From: CAYPGT01 sp964512985
GTDB lineage: Bacteria > Cyanobacteriota > Vampirovibrionia > LMEP-6097
DNA length: 64,000 nt
NCBI GenBank assembly: GCA_964512985.1
Contig: CAZELI010000002.1
Coordinates: 62,001-126,000, forward strand
Direction of reading: 5' to 3'
In this document: positions 1 through 8,544 of the stretch, piece after piece
Layout of the letters: each line of letters begins with the position of its first letter
How positions within the stretch are numbered: the stretch's first letter is position 1
Notes under the pieces: generated by a model
Databases searched by the model: none
What the model saw: the letters and a program-made list of their open reading frames with translations, nothing else
What the model was told of the DNA's origin: nothing
Made by a program: the position numbers and the translations under genes

Positions 1-14
1 TTCTTTACATTTAT

Positions 15-93
15 AACTACTATAGAATATATAGCCTAACTACTATAAATTATATAGTGCAACTACTATAAAAAATATGGTATAACTACTATA
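15..93 (+). repeat. Four tandem AACTACTATA boxes, 23-nt period, in the fic promoter
   Basis: The decamer AACTACTATA begins at positions 15, 38, 61 and 84, so the period is exactly 23 nt (about two helical turns) with variable AT-rich sequence between copies. The last copy lies five bases before the fic start codon. Each copy contains TACTAT, a good -10 hexamer; the copy at 87-92 would place the transcription start at about position 99, on the start codon at 98. The array looks like an operator/promoter array for fic, possibly bound by a repressor on one DNA face. The window starts 14 bases upstream, so more copies may exist. Confidence 0.7.
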
Positions 94-97
94 TATA

Positions 98-1573
98 ATG
101 GTTAACCTTAAGGAACTAGAACGAGATGCTAAAGTTTGGCTCAATAAGGAGCTCAAGAAATCTAGAATTGTATTTGAGAAGCAAACAATACCAAGTGAAA
201 TATATAACTATCTTAAAACTAAATCTTTAATTGCTGATCTTACAAAACAATATGTTTTTATTAAATCAGAATATGATAATGAAATAAATGCTTTTCGTAA
301 TAATTTCTGGTTGATAATTTTTCAATATCTAAATTTAGCCTTTGATAATAATTGGTATTTAACTGGTCATTATGCTTATAAATTTATGGTGGAAGATTTT
401 AGTCTAGCAAGTAAACAGTTAACAATATCTACGCAAGCTAAATCCAATCGTATGCTTAGTTTACTTGATGGTGTTCAGATACTTGCTAGCTATGATAAAG
501 ATTTTGAAAGTAAGCCTTTAATTAGTAAAAGTTTCTTTGATGAAAAGATTGAATTATTAAAACCAGAATATTTATTAATCAATTCTAGTAAAAATGATTA
601 CCATAATTATAAATCTGAATTAATATCTATTATTAAAAGTTCTGAACGTGATGAAGCTTATATAGTGAATTACTTTACAGAAAACAGTTCACCAGTTTTA
701 CTTACAAGATTAATAGGAGCACTTAGAGATTTAGAAGACTTTACTCTTAGGATTGAGCTTGAAGAGTTGCTTAAGCTCTCTGGCACACAGATTAAGATAG
801 AGAGTCCTTTTGATAGTTTTATTCTACTAGAATCAAGTGAAAGACCTGCCTATCTTGCTAGGTTTGAGATATCGATGACTAAAGCGATAGAAACCCTATC
901 TAAGCTGAAAAAACCAAAGCGTTTAAGTAAGAGATTTACTGTTGAAGATCTCGATGCGATAGTTATCGATGAAACCTACCATAGTTTAACCATAGAGGGT
1001 TATACCGTAACTCGTGCTTTAATTGAATTTTTACAAAACGAAGAATCCTTAAATAATGCTAGTGAACTACGAGATCAACTGGCTGCTAAGGGTTTTATGA
1101 ATGCTCTTGCTTATATTCGTAAATTGATTACGGCTAAATTTGTTATTCATGAAAATCTAGCAAAAAAACTCTTCGAAGAACTCTGGAAACCTAGTATTAA
1201 TGCTGGTTCTATTAATACTAAGTTTGATATTTATCGTAAACATATGGTGGCTATTAAAGGCGCGCAGTATGTGCCACCTAGTCATGAGAAAGTACCTTAT
1301 ATGATAGATGAGGTTTTTGATTATGCTCGTAAGATTACTAATGGATTTGAGCTGGCAATATTCTTGCATTATTTTTATGTGGGAGTACATCCTCACGCTG
1401 ACGGTAATGGACGTATTTCTCGTTTCTTGATGAACCTTGCTTTGATCCAGGATAAATATCATTGGCTTACTATTCCGTCTGAAGATCGTAAGAATTATTT
1501 TGGTGCTTTAGAACGCTCTCAGTTAGAGGATGATATTAGTTATTTTGCGGAGTATATTGTTAGTCAATATTAA
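98..1573 (+). CDS. Fic family protein (AMPylase-type)
   Basis: The C-terminal third carries the Fic active-site loop HPHADGNGR, with the catalytic histidine at about residue 431. Fic enzymes transfer AMP or another nucleotide moiety from NTPs to hydroxyl side chains of target proteins. About 130 residues upstream is SLTIEG, matching the (S/T)xxxE(G/N) inhibitory-helix motif, so the enzyme is probably auto-inhibited with the helix N-terminal to the Fic core (class II). The first 250 or so residues are helical and I do not recognise them. At 491 aa it is long for the family. The ATG has no Shine-Dalgarno sequence and lies directly behind a -10-like hexamer, so the mRNA may be leaderless. It is followed after 30 bases by leuS, which seems unrelated in function. 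Confidence 0.85.
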   Translation: MVNLKELERDAKVWLNKELKKSRIVFEKQTIPSEIYNYLKTKSLIADLTKQYVFIKSEYDNEINAFRNNFWLIIFQYLNLAFDNNWYLTGHYAYKFMVEDFSLASKQLTISTQAKSNRMLSLLDGVQILASYDKDFESKPLISKSFFDEKIELLKPEYLLINSSKNDYHNYKSELISIIKSSERDEAYIVNYFTENSSPVLLTRLIGALRDLEDFTLRIELEELLKLSGTQIKIESPFDSFILLESSERPAYLARFEISMTKAIETLSKLKKPKRLSKRFTVEDLDAIVIDETYHSLTIEGYTVTRALIEFLQNEESLNNASELRDQLAAKGFMNALAYIRKLITAKFVIHENLAKKLFEELWKPSINAGSINTKFDIYRKHMVAIKGAQYVPPSHEKVPYMIDEVFDYARKITNGFELAIFLHYFYVGVHPHADGNGRISRFLMNLALIQDKYHWLTIPSEDRKNYFGALERSQLEDDISYFAEYIVSQY

Positions 1574-1586
1574 AAGCTGTTATGAT
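1557..1586 (+). promoter_or_regulatory. Candidate sigma-70 promoter for leuS
   Basis: TTGTTA (1557-1562) and TATGAT (1581-1586) are separated by 18 bases. The predicted transcription start near 1593 leaves an 11-base leader before the leuS ATG at 1604. The -35 element overlaps the end of fic. Confidence 0.4.
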
Positions 1587-1603
1587 ATCTAACGAGATTA
1601 TTA

Positions 1604-4291
1604 ATGAACGAATATAACCCTAAATTAATTGAAGCTAAATGGCAAAAACTCTGGGAAGAGTCTGGTATCTATAAGTTTGACGATAAACCTGATAATGCTA
1701 AGCGTTTTTATTCACTAGTAATGTTTCCTTATCCTTCTGGGAATTTGCATATGGGGCATATGCGAGTTTATACAGTTTCGGATTTGATTTCCCGTTATAA
1801 AACGATGCAAGGTTATAAGGTACTTAATCCTATGGGCTTTGATGCTTTTGGTTTGCCAGCAGAGAACGCTGCTATCGAGCGTGGTGTACATCCAGGCAAG
1901 TGGACTGACTCAAACATCGCTTATATGCGTGATGAGCAGCTTAAACGCATGGGTACTAGCTATGACTGGTCGCGTGAGGTGATTTCTTGTCACGAAGATT
2001 ACTATAAATGGACTCAATATTTATTTCTCAAGTTATACGAGAAGGGATTAGCCTATCAGAAAGAAGCGCCAGTGAACTGGTGTCCAGAATGTAACACGGT
2101 ACTTGCTAATGAGCAGGTAGAAGATGGCATGTGCTGGCGCCATACTAATACTCCCGTAAATAAACGCATGATGAAGCAATGGTTCTTGCGCATCACTGAT
2201 TATGCAGAAGAATTACTTAATGACCTAGATAAGTTAGAACACTGGCCTGAAAGCGTTAAGACTATGCAACGTAATTGGATAGGGCGTAGTGTCGGTGCTG
2301 AAATTGATTTTGAAATTTGTCAAAGTGGCGGAGTGTCTGAGTGTCTGAGCGACAGAGTAACTGACCCAGCCACCCAGTCACCCAGCCACTCAATTACAGT
2401 TTATACTACTAGACCTGATACGGTTTATGGAGTGACTTATATGGTGCTTGCACCAGAACATAAATTAGTTAAAGGACTTACTACTAAGGATCGCCTTGCA
2501 GAAGTAGAAACATATATTAAAGAGTCTTCTAGTAAGTCTGAGATAGAGCGTACTGCTGAAGGTCGCAAGAAGACTGGAGTCTTTACTGGCGCTTATTGTA
2601 TTAATCCTTATACTGAAGAAAAAATTCCAGTATGGATAGCAGATTATGCTTTAGTAGATTACGGTACTGGTGCGGTGATGGCAGTGCCTGCACATGATGA
2701 TAGAGATTGGGAGTTTGCAAAGGAATTTGGATTGCCGGTAAGGGAGGTAATTAGAGTGACCGAGTGTCCGAGTGTCCGAGTGTCTGAAAGTTCAGTCACT
2801 CAGTCACCCAGCCACTCAGTCACTAAAAATGCTTACACTGGTCCTGGAACAATGATCAACAGCCAACAGTTTAATGGTCTGGATAATGAAACTGCTAAGC
2901 AGAAGATCGTAAAATATGGCTCAGAGCAAGGCTTTGCGCGAGAGACTGTTAAATATAGATTACGCGATTGGTTGATTAGTCGTCAGAGATATTGGGGTTG
3001 TCCGATTCCATTAGTAGAAGCTGAATCAGGCGAGATAGTAGCTGTCCCTTATGAATCGCTTCCAGTGAAGCTTCCATTAGATATAGACTTTAGCCTTGCT
3101 AAGTCTGAAGGTGGTTCTATATTGGCTAATAAACCTGATTGGTATAATGTCACTCTTCCTGATGGACGTAAGGCTAAGCGCATCACTGATACTATGGATA
3201 CTTTCATGTGTTCATCATGGTATTTCTTGCGTTATCCTGATGCTCATAATTTAGAGAAGCCATTTGCTAAAGATCAAGTGTTTCCTGTTGATCAATATGT
3301 GGGTGGTATTGAACATGCGATCTTACATCTCTTGTATTCTAGGTTTTTTACTAAGGCATTACGTGATTGTGGGATGCTAGATTTCTCGGAACCTTTTACT
3401 AGATTGCTTTCTCAAGGGATGGTAGTTAAGTATTCAGAGAAAGAAAACAAGATAGTGAAGATGTCTAAATCTCGCGGGAATGTTGTGGGTACTAATGAGT
3501 TCTTTGATGAATATGGTGCAGATGCAGCTAGATTGTTTATATTATTCGCTGCTCCAGTAGAAGCTGAAGTAGAGTGGGTTGATGAAGGAGCCCAAGGGCA
3601 ATATAGATTTATTAATAGAGTTTGGAGGATGTATGCTGCGTTGAGTTCGGCATTTAATACGACCTCATCTAGTGAAGAAATCGACTTTAATGCTCTTTCT
3701 CCAGCTAATCAAGAGATTCTCCGTATTTTTCATTTTACGCTTAAGTCTATTACTGAGGATCTTAGTCCTGAGCGTAATGGCTTTAATACTGCGATTGCTC
3801 GTATGTTTGAGTTTGTGAATGCAATGTACAAGTATATGAACGCAAAGGGCTTTGATGTAGGTAAAGGTATATTAAATGATGAAGATAGTTTAGTAGTGAA
3901 ACATGTTCTGGTGAATTTTATTAAAACACTTGCACCGTTCACGCCACACTTAGCAGAGGAACTATGGCAAATATATAGTGTCCGATTGACTGAGAGTCTG
4001 AGTGACCGGAACCCAGTCACCCAGTCACCTAGTCACTTAGTCACTAATTCTGTACACTTGCAACGTTGGCCTATATATAATCCTAATTATTTAGAATCTA
4101 AGACTGTTAATTTAGTATTGCAAATCAAAGGTAAAAAAGTAGATGTTATAGAAATAGCTAAAGACCTCTCAGAGAAAGACCTTGAGCAATTAGCTATGGA
4201 TAATGAGAAGATGAAGAAACGTTTAGAAGGATTGGATATTAAGAAGGTTATTATAGTACCAAATAAATTAGTTAATGTGGTAGCAGGTTAA
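1604..4291 (+). CDS. leuS: Leucine--tRNA ligase
   Basis: Class Ia aminoacyl-tRNA synthetase that charges tRNA-Leu. The HIGH-type motif reads HMGH near residue 50 and KMSKS is at residues 619-623. The CP1 editing domain with the conserved TTRPDT motif lies between. At 895 aa the protein is longer than most bacterial LeuRS (about 800-870), and the excess is explained by three in-frame stretches of 22-23 residues (about 242-263, 385-407 and 792-814) rich in Ser, Val, Thr and Gln-Ser-Pro-Ser. Each is encoded by a copy of the same palindromic DNA repeat. The first two fall in the editing domain, the third in the C-terminal anticodon-binding region. All catalytic motifs are intact, so the enzyme is presumably functional. 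A HAD phosphatase gene follows after 3 bases. Confidence 0.97.
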   Translation: MNEYNPKLIEAKWQKLWEESGIYKFDDKPDNAKRFYSLVMFPYPSGNLHMGHMRVYTVSDLISRYKTMQGYKVLNPMGFDAFGLPAENAAIERGVHPGKWTDSNIAYMRDEQLKRMGTSYDWSREVISCHEDYYKWTQYLFLKLYEKGLAYQKEAPVNWCPECNTVLANEQVEDGMCWRHTNTPVNKRMMKQWFLRITDYAEELLNDLDKLEHWPESVKTMQRNWIGRSVGAEIDFEICQSGGVSECLSDRVTDPATQSPSHSITVYTTRPDTVYGVTYMVLAPEHKLVKGLTTKDRLAEVETYIKESSSKSEIERTAEGRKKTGVFTGAYCINPYTEEKIPVWIADYALVDYGTGAVMAVPAHDDRDWEFAKEFGLPVREVIRVTECPSVRVSESSVTQSPSHSVTKNAYTGPGTMINSQQFNGLDNETAKQKIVKYGSEQGFARETVKYRLRDWLISRQRYWGCPIPLVEAESGEIVAVPYESLPVKLPLDIDFSLAKSEGGSILANKPDWYNVTLPDGRKAKRITDTMDTFMCSSWYFLRYPDAHNLEKPFAKDQVFPVDQYVGGIEHAILHLLYSRFFTKALRDCGMLDFSEPFTRLLSQGMVVKYSEKENKIVKMSKSRGNVVGTNEFFDEYGADAARLFILFAAPVEAEVEWVDEGAQGQYRFINRVWRMYAALSSAFNTTSSSEEIDFNALSPANQEILRIFHFTLKSITEDLSPERNGFNTAIARMFEFVNAMYKYMNAKGFDVGKGILNDEDSLVVKHVLVNFIKTLAPFTPHLAEELWQIYSVRLTESLSDRNPVTQSPSHLVTNSVHLQRWPIYNPNYLESKTVNLVLQIKGKKVDVIEIAKDLSEKDLEQLAMDNEKMKKRLEGLDIKKVIIVPNKLVNVVAG
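2326..2392. repeat. Family B palindromic repeat, copy 1, inside leuS
   Basis: Imperfect inverted repeat. The left arm is built from GAGTGTCTGA-like units and the right arm from CACCCAGTCA-like units. It is in frame with leuS and adds roughly 22 residues just before the conserved TTRPDT editing motif. Related copies are at 2756-2823, 3978-4044 and (half copy) 57806-57832. Confidence 0.75.
2756..2823. repeat. Family B palindromic repeat, copy 2, inside leuS
   Basis: The clearest copy: GTGACCGAGTG at the left end pairs with CACTCAGTCAC at the right end, with further GAGTGTCCGA and CAGTCACCCA units between them. It is in frame in leuS, within the editing domain, and encodes a Ser/Val/Thr-rich stretch ending in Gln-Ser-Pro-Ser-His-Ser. 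Confidence 0.8.
3978..4044. repeat. Family B palindromic repeat, copy 3, inside leuS
   Basis: Third in-frame copy, more diverged on the left arm (GTGTCCGATTGACTGAGAG) but with the repeated CAGTCACC units on the right arm. It falls in the C-terminal tRNA-binding part of LeuRS at about residues 792-814. Confidence 0.75.
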
Positions 4292-4294
4292 TTT

Positions 4295-5248
4295 ATGTTC
4301 ATGAGAATTTTGAAAACAGTATTTAAGGTTTATATATTAATAGTTTTGCTGAGTACTCAAGTCTCTGCTAGAACTCTAACTACCCATCCTGTAACTAAAA
4401 CTGAAACTACAGCTACAGTAATAAGTCCTTCTACTATTGTTTCTTTTGATCTAGATGAAACTTTAGTTGAATCTAATCATCTAACTAAAACTGAATTAAA
4501 GAAGGCTAAAGATCTAGGCTATGAGATTAAGACTACGGTTAATGGTCAGGACTATGTGTTACGTCCAGGCGCCATGGAACTATTAGAATTCGCTAAGTCA
4601 CAGGGTTTTACGTTGATGCTCTTTACTCATAATCTTCATAGTTATGCAGAAGATATATTAGAAAGTTCAGGCATGGCTGAGTATTTTACTAATATCAAAT
4701 CGCATGAAGATGTAATTAAACCTTATAATGTTGATTTTACGAAGTACCCTAATCATCGTAATAGAACTTATCCACAAAAATCCCCGTTAGAGGTCTATAC
4801 TGTTGATTTATATAAAGCTTTTTTTGTGAATGGTTTTGCACGTATGCAAGGTGAGCACAATATTCAGAGCTATATACCATCTATCAATGCTGCCAAATAT
4901 CCACCTCTCTATGGAGCAAGAGTTCATATTGATAACAGTAAAGAACATGTTGATAAACCTCTGGATTTTGTTGGCATATTAGTCGAACCTTTCTGTGCTA
5001 ATAAAATAGAACCCCAAGACGCTAATGGTCACTATCTTTGGGTAGAGAAATTAAAATCAGATTTAATATACCTCAAAGAGCATAATTGGGTAGAGCTTTA
5101 TAAGCTTAAATACAAGAAAGAACCTATTGTTGATGAAGTCGAAATTCAATCTCTAGAACAACTTCCTAAATATCTTCTGAATTATTCCGCTGTCTCTATC
5201 CTTGGTCAATGCACCACTGCCAATGATTTGGATCTGTGCGTTAGCTAA
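4295..5248 (+). CDS. Exported HAD-superfamily phosphatase, FCP1/NIF-like
   Basis: The N-terminus is a signal peptide or membrane anchor (basic start, hydrophobic core at about residues 8-22, then VSA). Residues 50-56 read FDLDETL, the DxDx(T/V) nucleophile motif of HAD phosphatases (D52, D54), followed by LRPG and FTHN, which resemble the FCP1/NLI-interacting-factor branch. A later HIDNS segment fits the Mg-binding motif. A periplasmic phosphatase is likely; the substrate is unknown. The start codon is 3 bases after leuS, so co-transcription is probable. The last 96 bases overlap the convergent flgH gene. Confidence 0.75.
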   Translation: MFMRILKTVFKVYILIVLLSTQVSARTLTTHPVTKTETTATVISPSTIVSFDLDETLVESNHLTKTELKKAKDLGYEIKTTVNGQDYVLRPGAMELLEFAKSQGFTLMLFTHNLHSYAEDILESSGMAEYFTNIKSHEDVIKPYNVDFTKYPNHRNRTYPQKSPLEVYTVDLYKAFFVNGFARMQGEHNIQSYIPSINAAKYPPLYGARVHIDNSKEHVDKPLDFVGILVEPFCANKIEPQDANGHYLWVEKLKSDLIYLKEHNWVELYKLKYKKEPIVDEVEIQSLEQLPKYLLNYSAVSILGQCTTANDLDLCVS

Positions 5249-5815
5249 TTTATAGCTTGGTACTTCGTTGTTGGAGTCTATGTCTTTAGGGAAGATGATG
5301 CCTCTAACATAAAGACTTTTAGTCTCGCCTTCCATGAGTATTTGTCTAGAACCTTCTACTATCATATTGCCGCTTTCTGGGTCTATCTCTACAACTAAGC
5401 AACTCACCATTGCTGTAAATCGTTCTTGATTGTTTACTGATATATCTCTAAGATTTCTTCTAGAATAATTCACAGGTAATGCAAAATTAGTAAGCATATT
5501 AGCTACGTCATTAGTGTCAGGTGTAAGTGAACTGGTAACGGTCATAGCCATCTGGAAAATTAAATTAGCATCGCTACGGACATCATTATCTAAAGTAACT
5601 TCTGCATTCTTAATAGATTCAACGTTTTCTACTATCTTGACGGTTACTACATCACCGACATTCTTAGCGATGAAAGCTTCTATGTAACCTCTTGGGGCTC
5701 TGCTTATAGAATTGTTTCTAATGCCACCGCCATCTAATAGCGATACCGATTCTACTGGACTTAATAGTAACCAGCAGTTAACTAGCACAAATAAATTAAA
5801 GAGTGTTTTGCGCAC
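5153..5815 (-). CDS. flgH: Flagellar L-ring protein FlgH
   Basis: 220 aa with an N-terminal hydrophobic export signal. The middle holds the FlgH pattern VGDVVTVKI, and the C-terminal half holds GNMIVEGSRQI and VRGIIFPKDI, followed by NAQIQIIGSG, which match the family signature. FlgH forms the outer-membrane L ring around the flagellar rod, so the cell should have an outer membrane and a flagellum. The usual lipobox is not clear: a Cys is present at residue 14 but not in an L-x-G/A-C context. No other flagellar gene is in the window, which is unusual because flgH normally sits with flgI and flgA. The 3' end overlaps the HAD gene by 96 bases. Confidence 0.8.
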   Translation of the reverse strand: MRKTLFNLFVLVNCWLLLSPVESVSLLDGGGIRNNSISRAPRGYIEAFIAKNVGDVVTVKIVENVESIKNAEVTLDNDVRSDANLIFQMAMTVTSSLTPDTNDVANMLTNFALPVNYSRRNLRDISVNNQERFTAMVSCLVVEIDPESGNMIVEGSRQILMEGETKSLYVRGIIFPKDIDSNNEVPSYKLANAQIQIIGSGALTKDRDSGIIQKIFRKLF

Positions 5816-5844
5816 TAAATAAGTTATACCTTTGCTTGTATTGC

Positions 5845-6567
5845 CTATACTAGGTTATTTGTATTAGAAGCAAGCTTGCATGCTCCCCATAATGTAGGAT
5901 ACTCTAGGGTAGATTTTTGGATTTTTAGATCATAAACTAGGACTTGGGATAAATAAGACATGGCTTCTTGAATAATAGGCTCTATTTCTGTATCCCAGTT
6001 TTGGGTAGCTTTGGAGCCACCTATAACTATAATCTGCGGGGAGAATAAACAGGCTAAATTAATCAAAGTGTCTTTAAGAGAATTAGCTGTGGTAGTGAAG
6101 CTAAGGCGTAGCGCTGGAGAATAGTCTGTAGTAAATATTTCTCCATCTTTATACAAGCCAGCACTAAATCCAGTTCCCATATTTATATAAAGTACACTAA
6201 TGAATTGATTCTTTAATCCATATATAGCTTCGCCACTTGCAGCCAGTTCTACGTCAGTAGCTAAAGATACTGGAAGCTTTGTGAGCTTAGAGATTTCTTG
6301 CCATAATGGATAACCAATATATTGAGGAAGATTAATGCTTTGTCTTAGAACCTGCTCAGAGTCCCAGAAGCCAGCAGCACCAACTCCTATCTGAGATATA
6401 TTTTCTAATTTAATATTTTTAATTTCTTCGCTAAATTTTTTTATAAACTCTTGAGGAGTTGGAGGAGTTTCATATTTAATAAGTTGTTTGAGCTTTTGAG
6501 ATTCAAACAAACCTATTCTTGTATAAGTACCACCCAGGTCTACTGTTATTGCTCTGCCATTGACCAA
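5845..6567 (-). CDS. ROK-family sugar kinase
   Basis: 240 aa. The ATP-binding motif VDLGGTYTRIG is at the N-terminus, GVGAAGFWD and LATDVELAASGE match the ROK pattern around the sugar site, and INMGTGFSAG is the second phosphate motif. ROK kinases phosphorylate glucose, N-acetylglucosamine or N-acetylmannosamine. At 240 aa it is shorter than the usual 300 or so, and the Cys-rich zinc motif common in this family is absent. It overlaps the end of comEC by 22 bases, so the two are probably translationally coupled. The substrate cannot be assigned. Confidence 0.75.
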   Translation of the reverse strand: MVNGRAITVDLGGTYTRIGLFESQKLKQLIKYETPPTPQEFIKKFSEEIKNIKLENISQIGVGAAGFWDSEQVLRQSINLPQYIGYPLWQEISKLTKLPVSLATDVELAASGEAIYGLKNQFISVLYINMGTGFSAGLYKDGEIFTTDYSPALRLSFTTTANSLKDTLINLACLFSPQIIVIGGSKATQNWDTEIEPIIQEAMSYLSQVLVYDLKIQKSTLEYPTLWGACKLASNTNNLV

Positions 6568-8513
6568 AATTTCTCATCTCCGATATAGAGTATACCTGAA
6601 TTAACAATAGTATTAGCATGCCTCCCAAGTGTCTCAAGGTTAAGTAAAACTTTCGGTGATTTCTTAGTGGCTGAACAAATGACAAACTGCGGTTTGGTTA
6701 GTTCTACTAAAGTATTCAAGTAAATATCGCTCTCTTTAAGATTAGGAAGAATTAGTAAATTAACTTCTTTAATATTATCAACTAAACCATTGAGATCCTT
6801 TAGGGAATTACGTTTCTTGATAATGAGAGTGTCTAGATTATTGACTTTGAGGTATTTATAATTGATTGTTTTGTCTTCTAAGATTTGTTCTAATTCTTTG
6901 TTCCCTTGTATCTTACCGTCTTTTATTATTAGCTTAACAATATTAGATGGACATAAATTAATGGCTAATATCATTGCAATAGAGCTGATAATAATGCTTG
7001 CTCTAATATATTTATCGTTGAATAGTCTTTTAAAGATCCGAATAATAAAATCATCTAATTTATCATCTTGAGATATAGTGTCGTTTATTACGAGGTCAGT
7101 CTTATTAAAAATACTATAAGCAGTCAGATTAAAAGCTATTATTAAAAATATAAATGTTTCTGCATTGACATTTACATGGGAGTCTATACAAGGTAAATAG
7201 TTAGAGAGTTCTAGTAAATATTTAAAGAAATTAAGTAGCGGTTCTATAATGAAACAGAGTCCTAGAAAGGAAGTTACTGTTAGTACTGAAAATAAAGGTG
7301 CAAGTAAGAGGTTTGCAAGTATAGACCAAGCTTGCAGAGTATCAAAGTAGTACATTATTAATGGAAGTAATAATATTTGGACGGCAATAGTTACTGATAT
7401 AACTTCTTTAAAATAAGATGGAATGTAATTTACTTCCTTTAGTTTATTATTGATGCGCGGTGTCCAAATTAAGATAGCTAAAGTTGCCAGATAGCTTAAT
7501 TGAAAACCAATGTCAAAGATAGTATAGGGATCGATTATGAGTAATATTGTTGCCAAGTAAATAAGGAAGTGCATGCTGCGCGGTTTACGCTTCATGAGAC
7601 TAAGAATTAGAAATGCAGTAATTAATATATCTGCTCTAACGATTGATGCACTAAATCCTGCTAAACCCGTATAAATAAAGCTGGCAACGATGATAATCGG
7701 AGCGGAGATTTGTGGTTTGAGTTTGAGAATATTAGCGATCCAGGTCAGCATCAAGCTCAGCAACATTAAATTAAATCCTGATGCTGAGAATAAATGTCCT
7801 AAACCTAAATTAAAGATTGCGGGAACGATTCTTGGAGGTATCTCAACTACTTGTGAGCCTAAGACTAGGCTGGTGACGATTTGAGCATTCTCTGGACTTA
7901 GATATCTGCTGAAATATCTTTGAATATAGCCTTGCATTTCTTGTAGCCAAGAGTTCTTGTGACTAATGTAGGCGACATCTTTATTAGTAGCTTGATAAAA
8001 TACTTTATCTTTCTTGTAAATCTTAGCTCTATTGCTTTTAAGTTTTTCTAATGTGAAATTTTTACTAGATTCTAATCCAACAACATCATTAATGCTCAAA
8101 CCCTTACTAGAATCGCTTTTTGCTAGGATTCTGTATGGTAAAAATATTTCACGTATTTTCTCTTTTAGGTCAGGATCCTTAGCTTTAAGTTCAATAATAA
8201 AATCAGATTTAAAGAATTTTTCACGAGGATTGTTAATAATGAGGCAATAATAATCTCCGCTGCGAATTTTATTGTTGATAATATTTTCGATATCCTGGAA
8301 TTCTAGTTGTTCTGATCGTAGATTATAGTTAAAGAACACTAGTAGAAAAGCGATAAAGGTGCTGATAATTTCTTTCTTACGATGTGCCAGTGAAGTAAAT
8401 ACCGTCGTAGAAATAAATAAGCAAACTACTCCTGCAAGCAAAACTCTATAATCTCCCAATACAAAATATATGGAGCCGATTATAGTGCCAATGGCAATCG
8501 CAAATAAGGACAT
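6546..8513 (-). CDS. comEC: ComEC/Rec2-family DNA uptake channel
   Basis: 655 aa polytopic membrane protein. An N-terminal hydrophobic segment and DUF4131-like region are followed by the Competence domain (about residues 200-480), with the typical LGLGHLFSASGFN motif. In competence systems ComEC carries single-stranded DNA across the inner membrane. The last 150 or so residues correspond to the metallo-beta-lactamase-like domain but lack an HxHxDH motif, so this part looks degenerate or catalytically inactive. The 3' end overlaps the ROK kinase gene. No other competence gene is nearby. Confidence 0.85.
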   Translation of the reverse strand: MSLFAIAIGTIIGSIYFVLGDYRVLLAGVVCLFISTTVFTSLAHRKKEIISTFIAFLLVFFNYNLRSEQLEFQDIENIINNKIRSGDYYCLIINNPREKFFKSDFIIELKAKDPDLKEKIREIFLPYRILAKSDSSKGLSINDVVGLESSKNFTLEKLKSNRAKIYKKDKVFYQATNKDVAYISHKNSWLQEMQGYIQRYFSRYLSPENAQIVTSLVLGSQVVEIPPRIVPAIFNLGLGHLFSASGFNLMLLSLMLTWIANILKLKPQISAPIIIVASFIYTGLAGFSASIVRADILITAFLILSLMKRKPRSMHFLIYLATILLIIDPYTIFDIGFQLSYLATLAILIWTPRINNKLKEVNYIPSYFKEVISVTIAVQILLLPLIMYYFDTLQAWSILANLLLAPLFSVLTVTSFLGLCFIIEPLLNFFKYLLELSNYLPCIDSHVNVNAETFIFLIIAFNLTAYSIFNKTDLVINDTISQDDKLDDFIIRIFKRLFNDKYIRASIIISSIAMILAINLCPSNIVKLIIKDGKIQGNKELEQILEDKTINYKYLKVNNLDTLIIKKRNSLKDLNGLVDNIKEVNLLILPNLKESDIYLNTLVELTKPQFVICSATKKSPKVLLNLETLGRHANTIVNSGILYIGDEKFWSMAEQ

Positions 8514-8544
8514 GGTTCTATTATAGTTGATGCTATTAAGAAGT

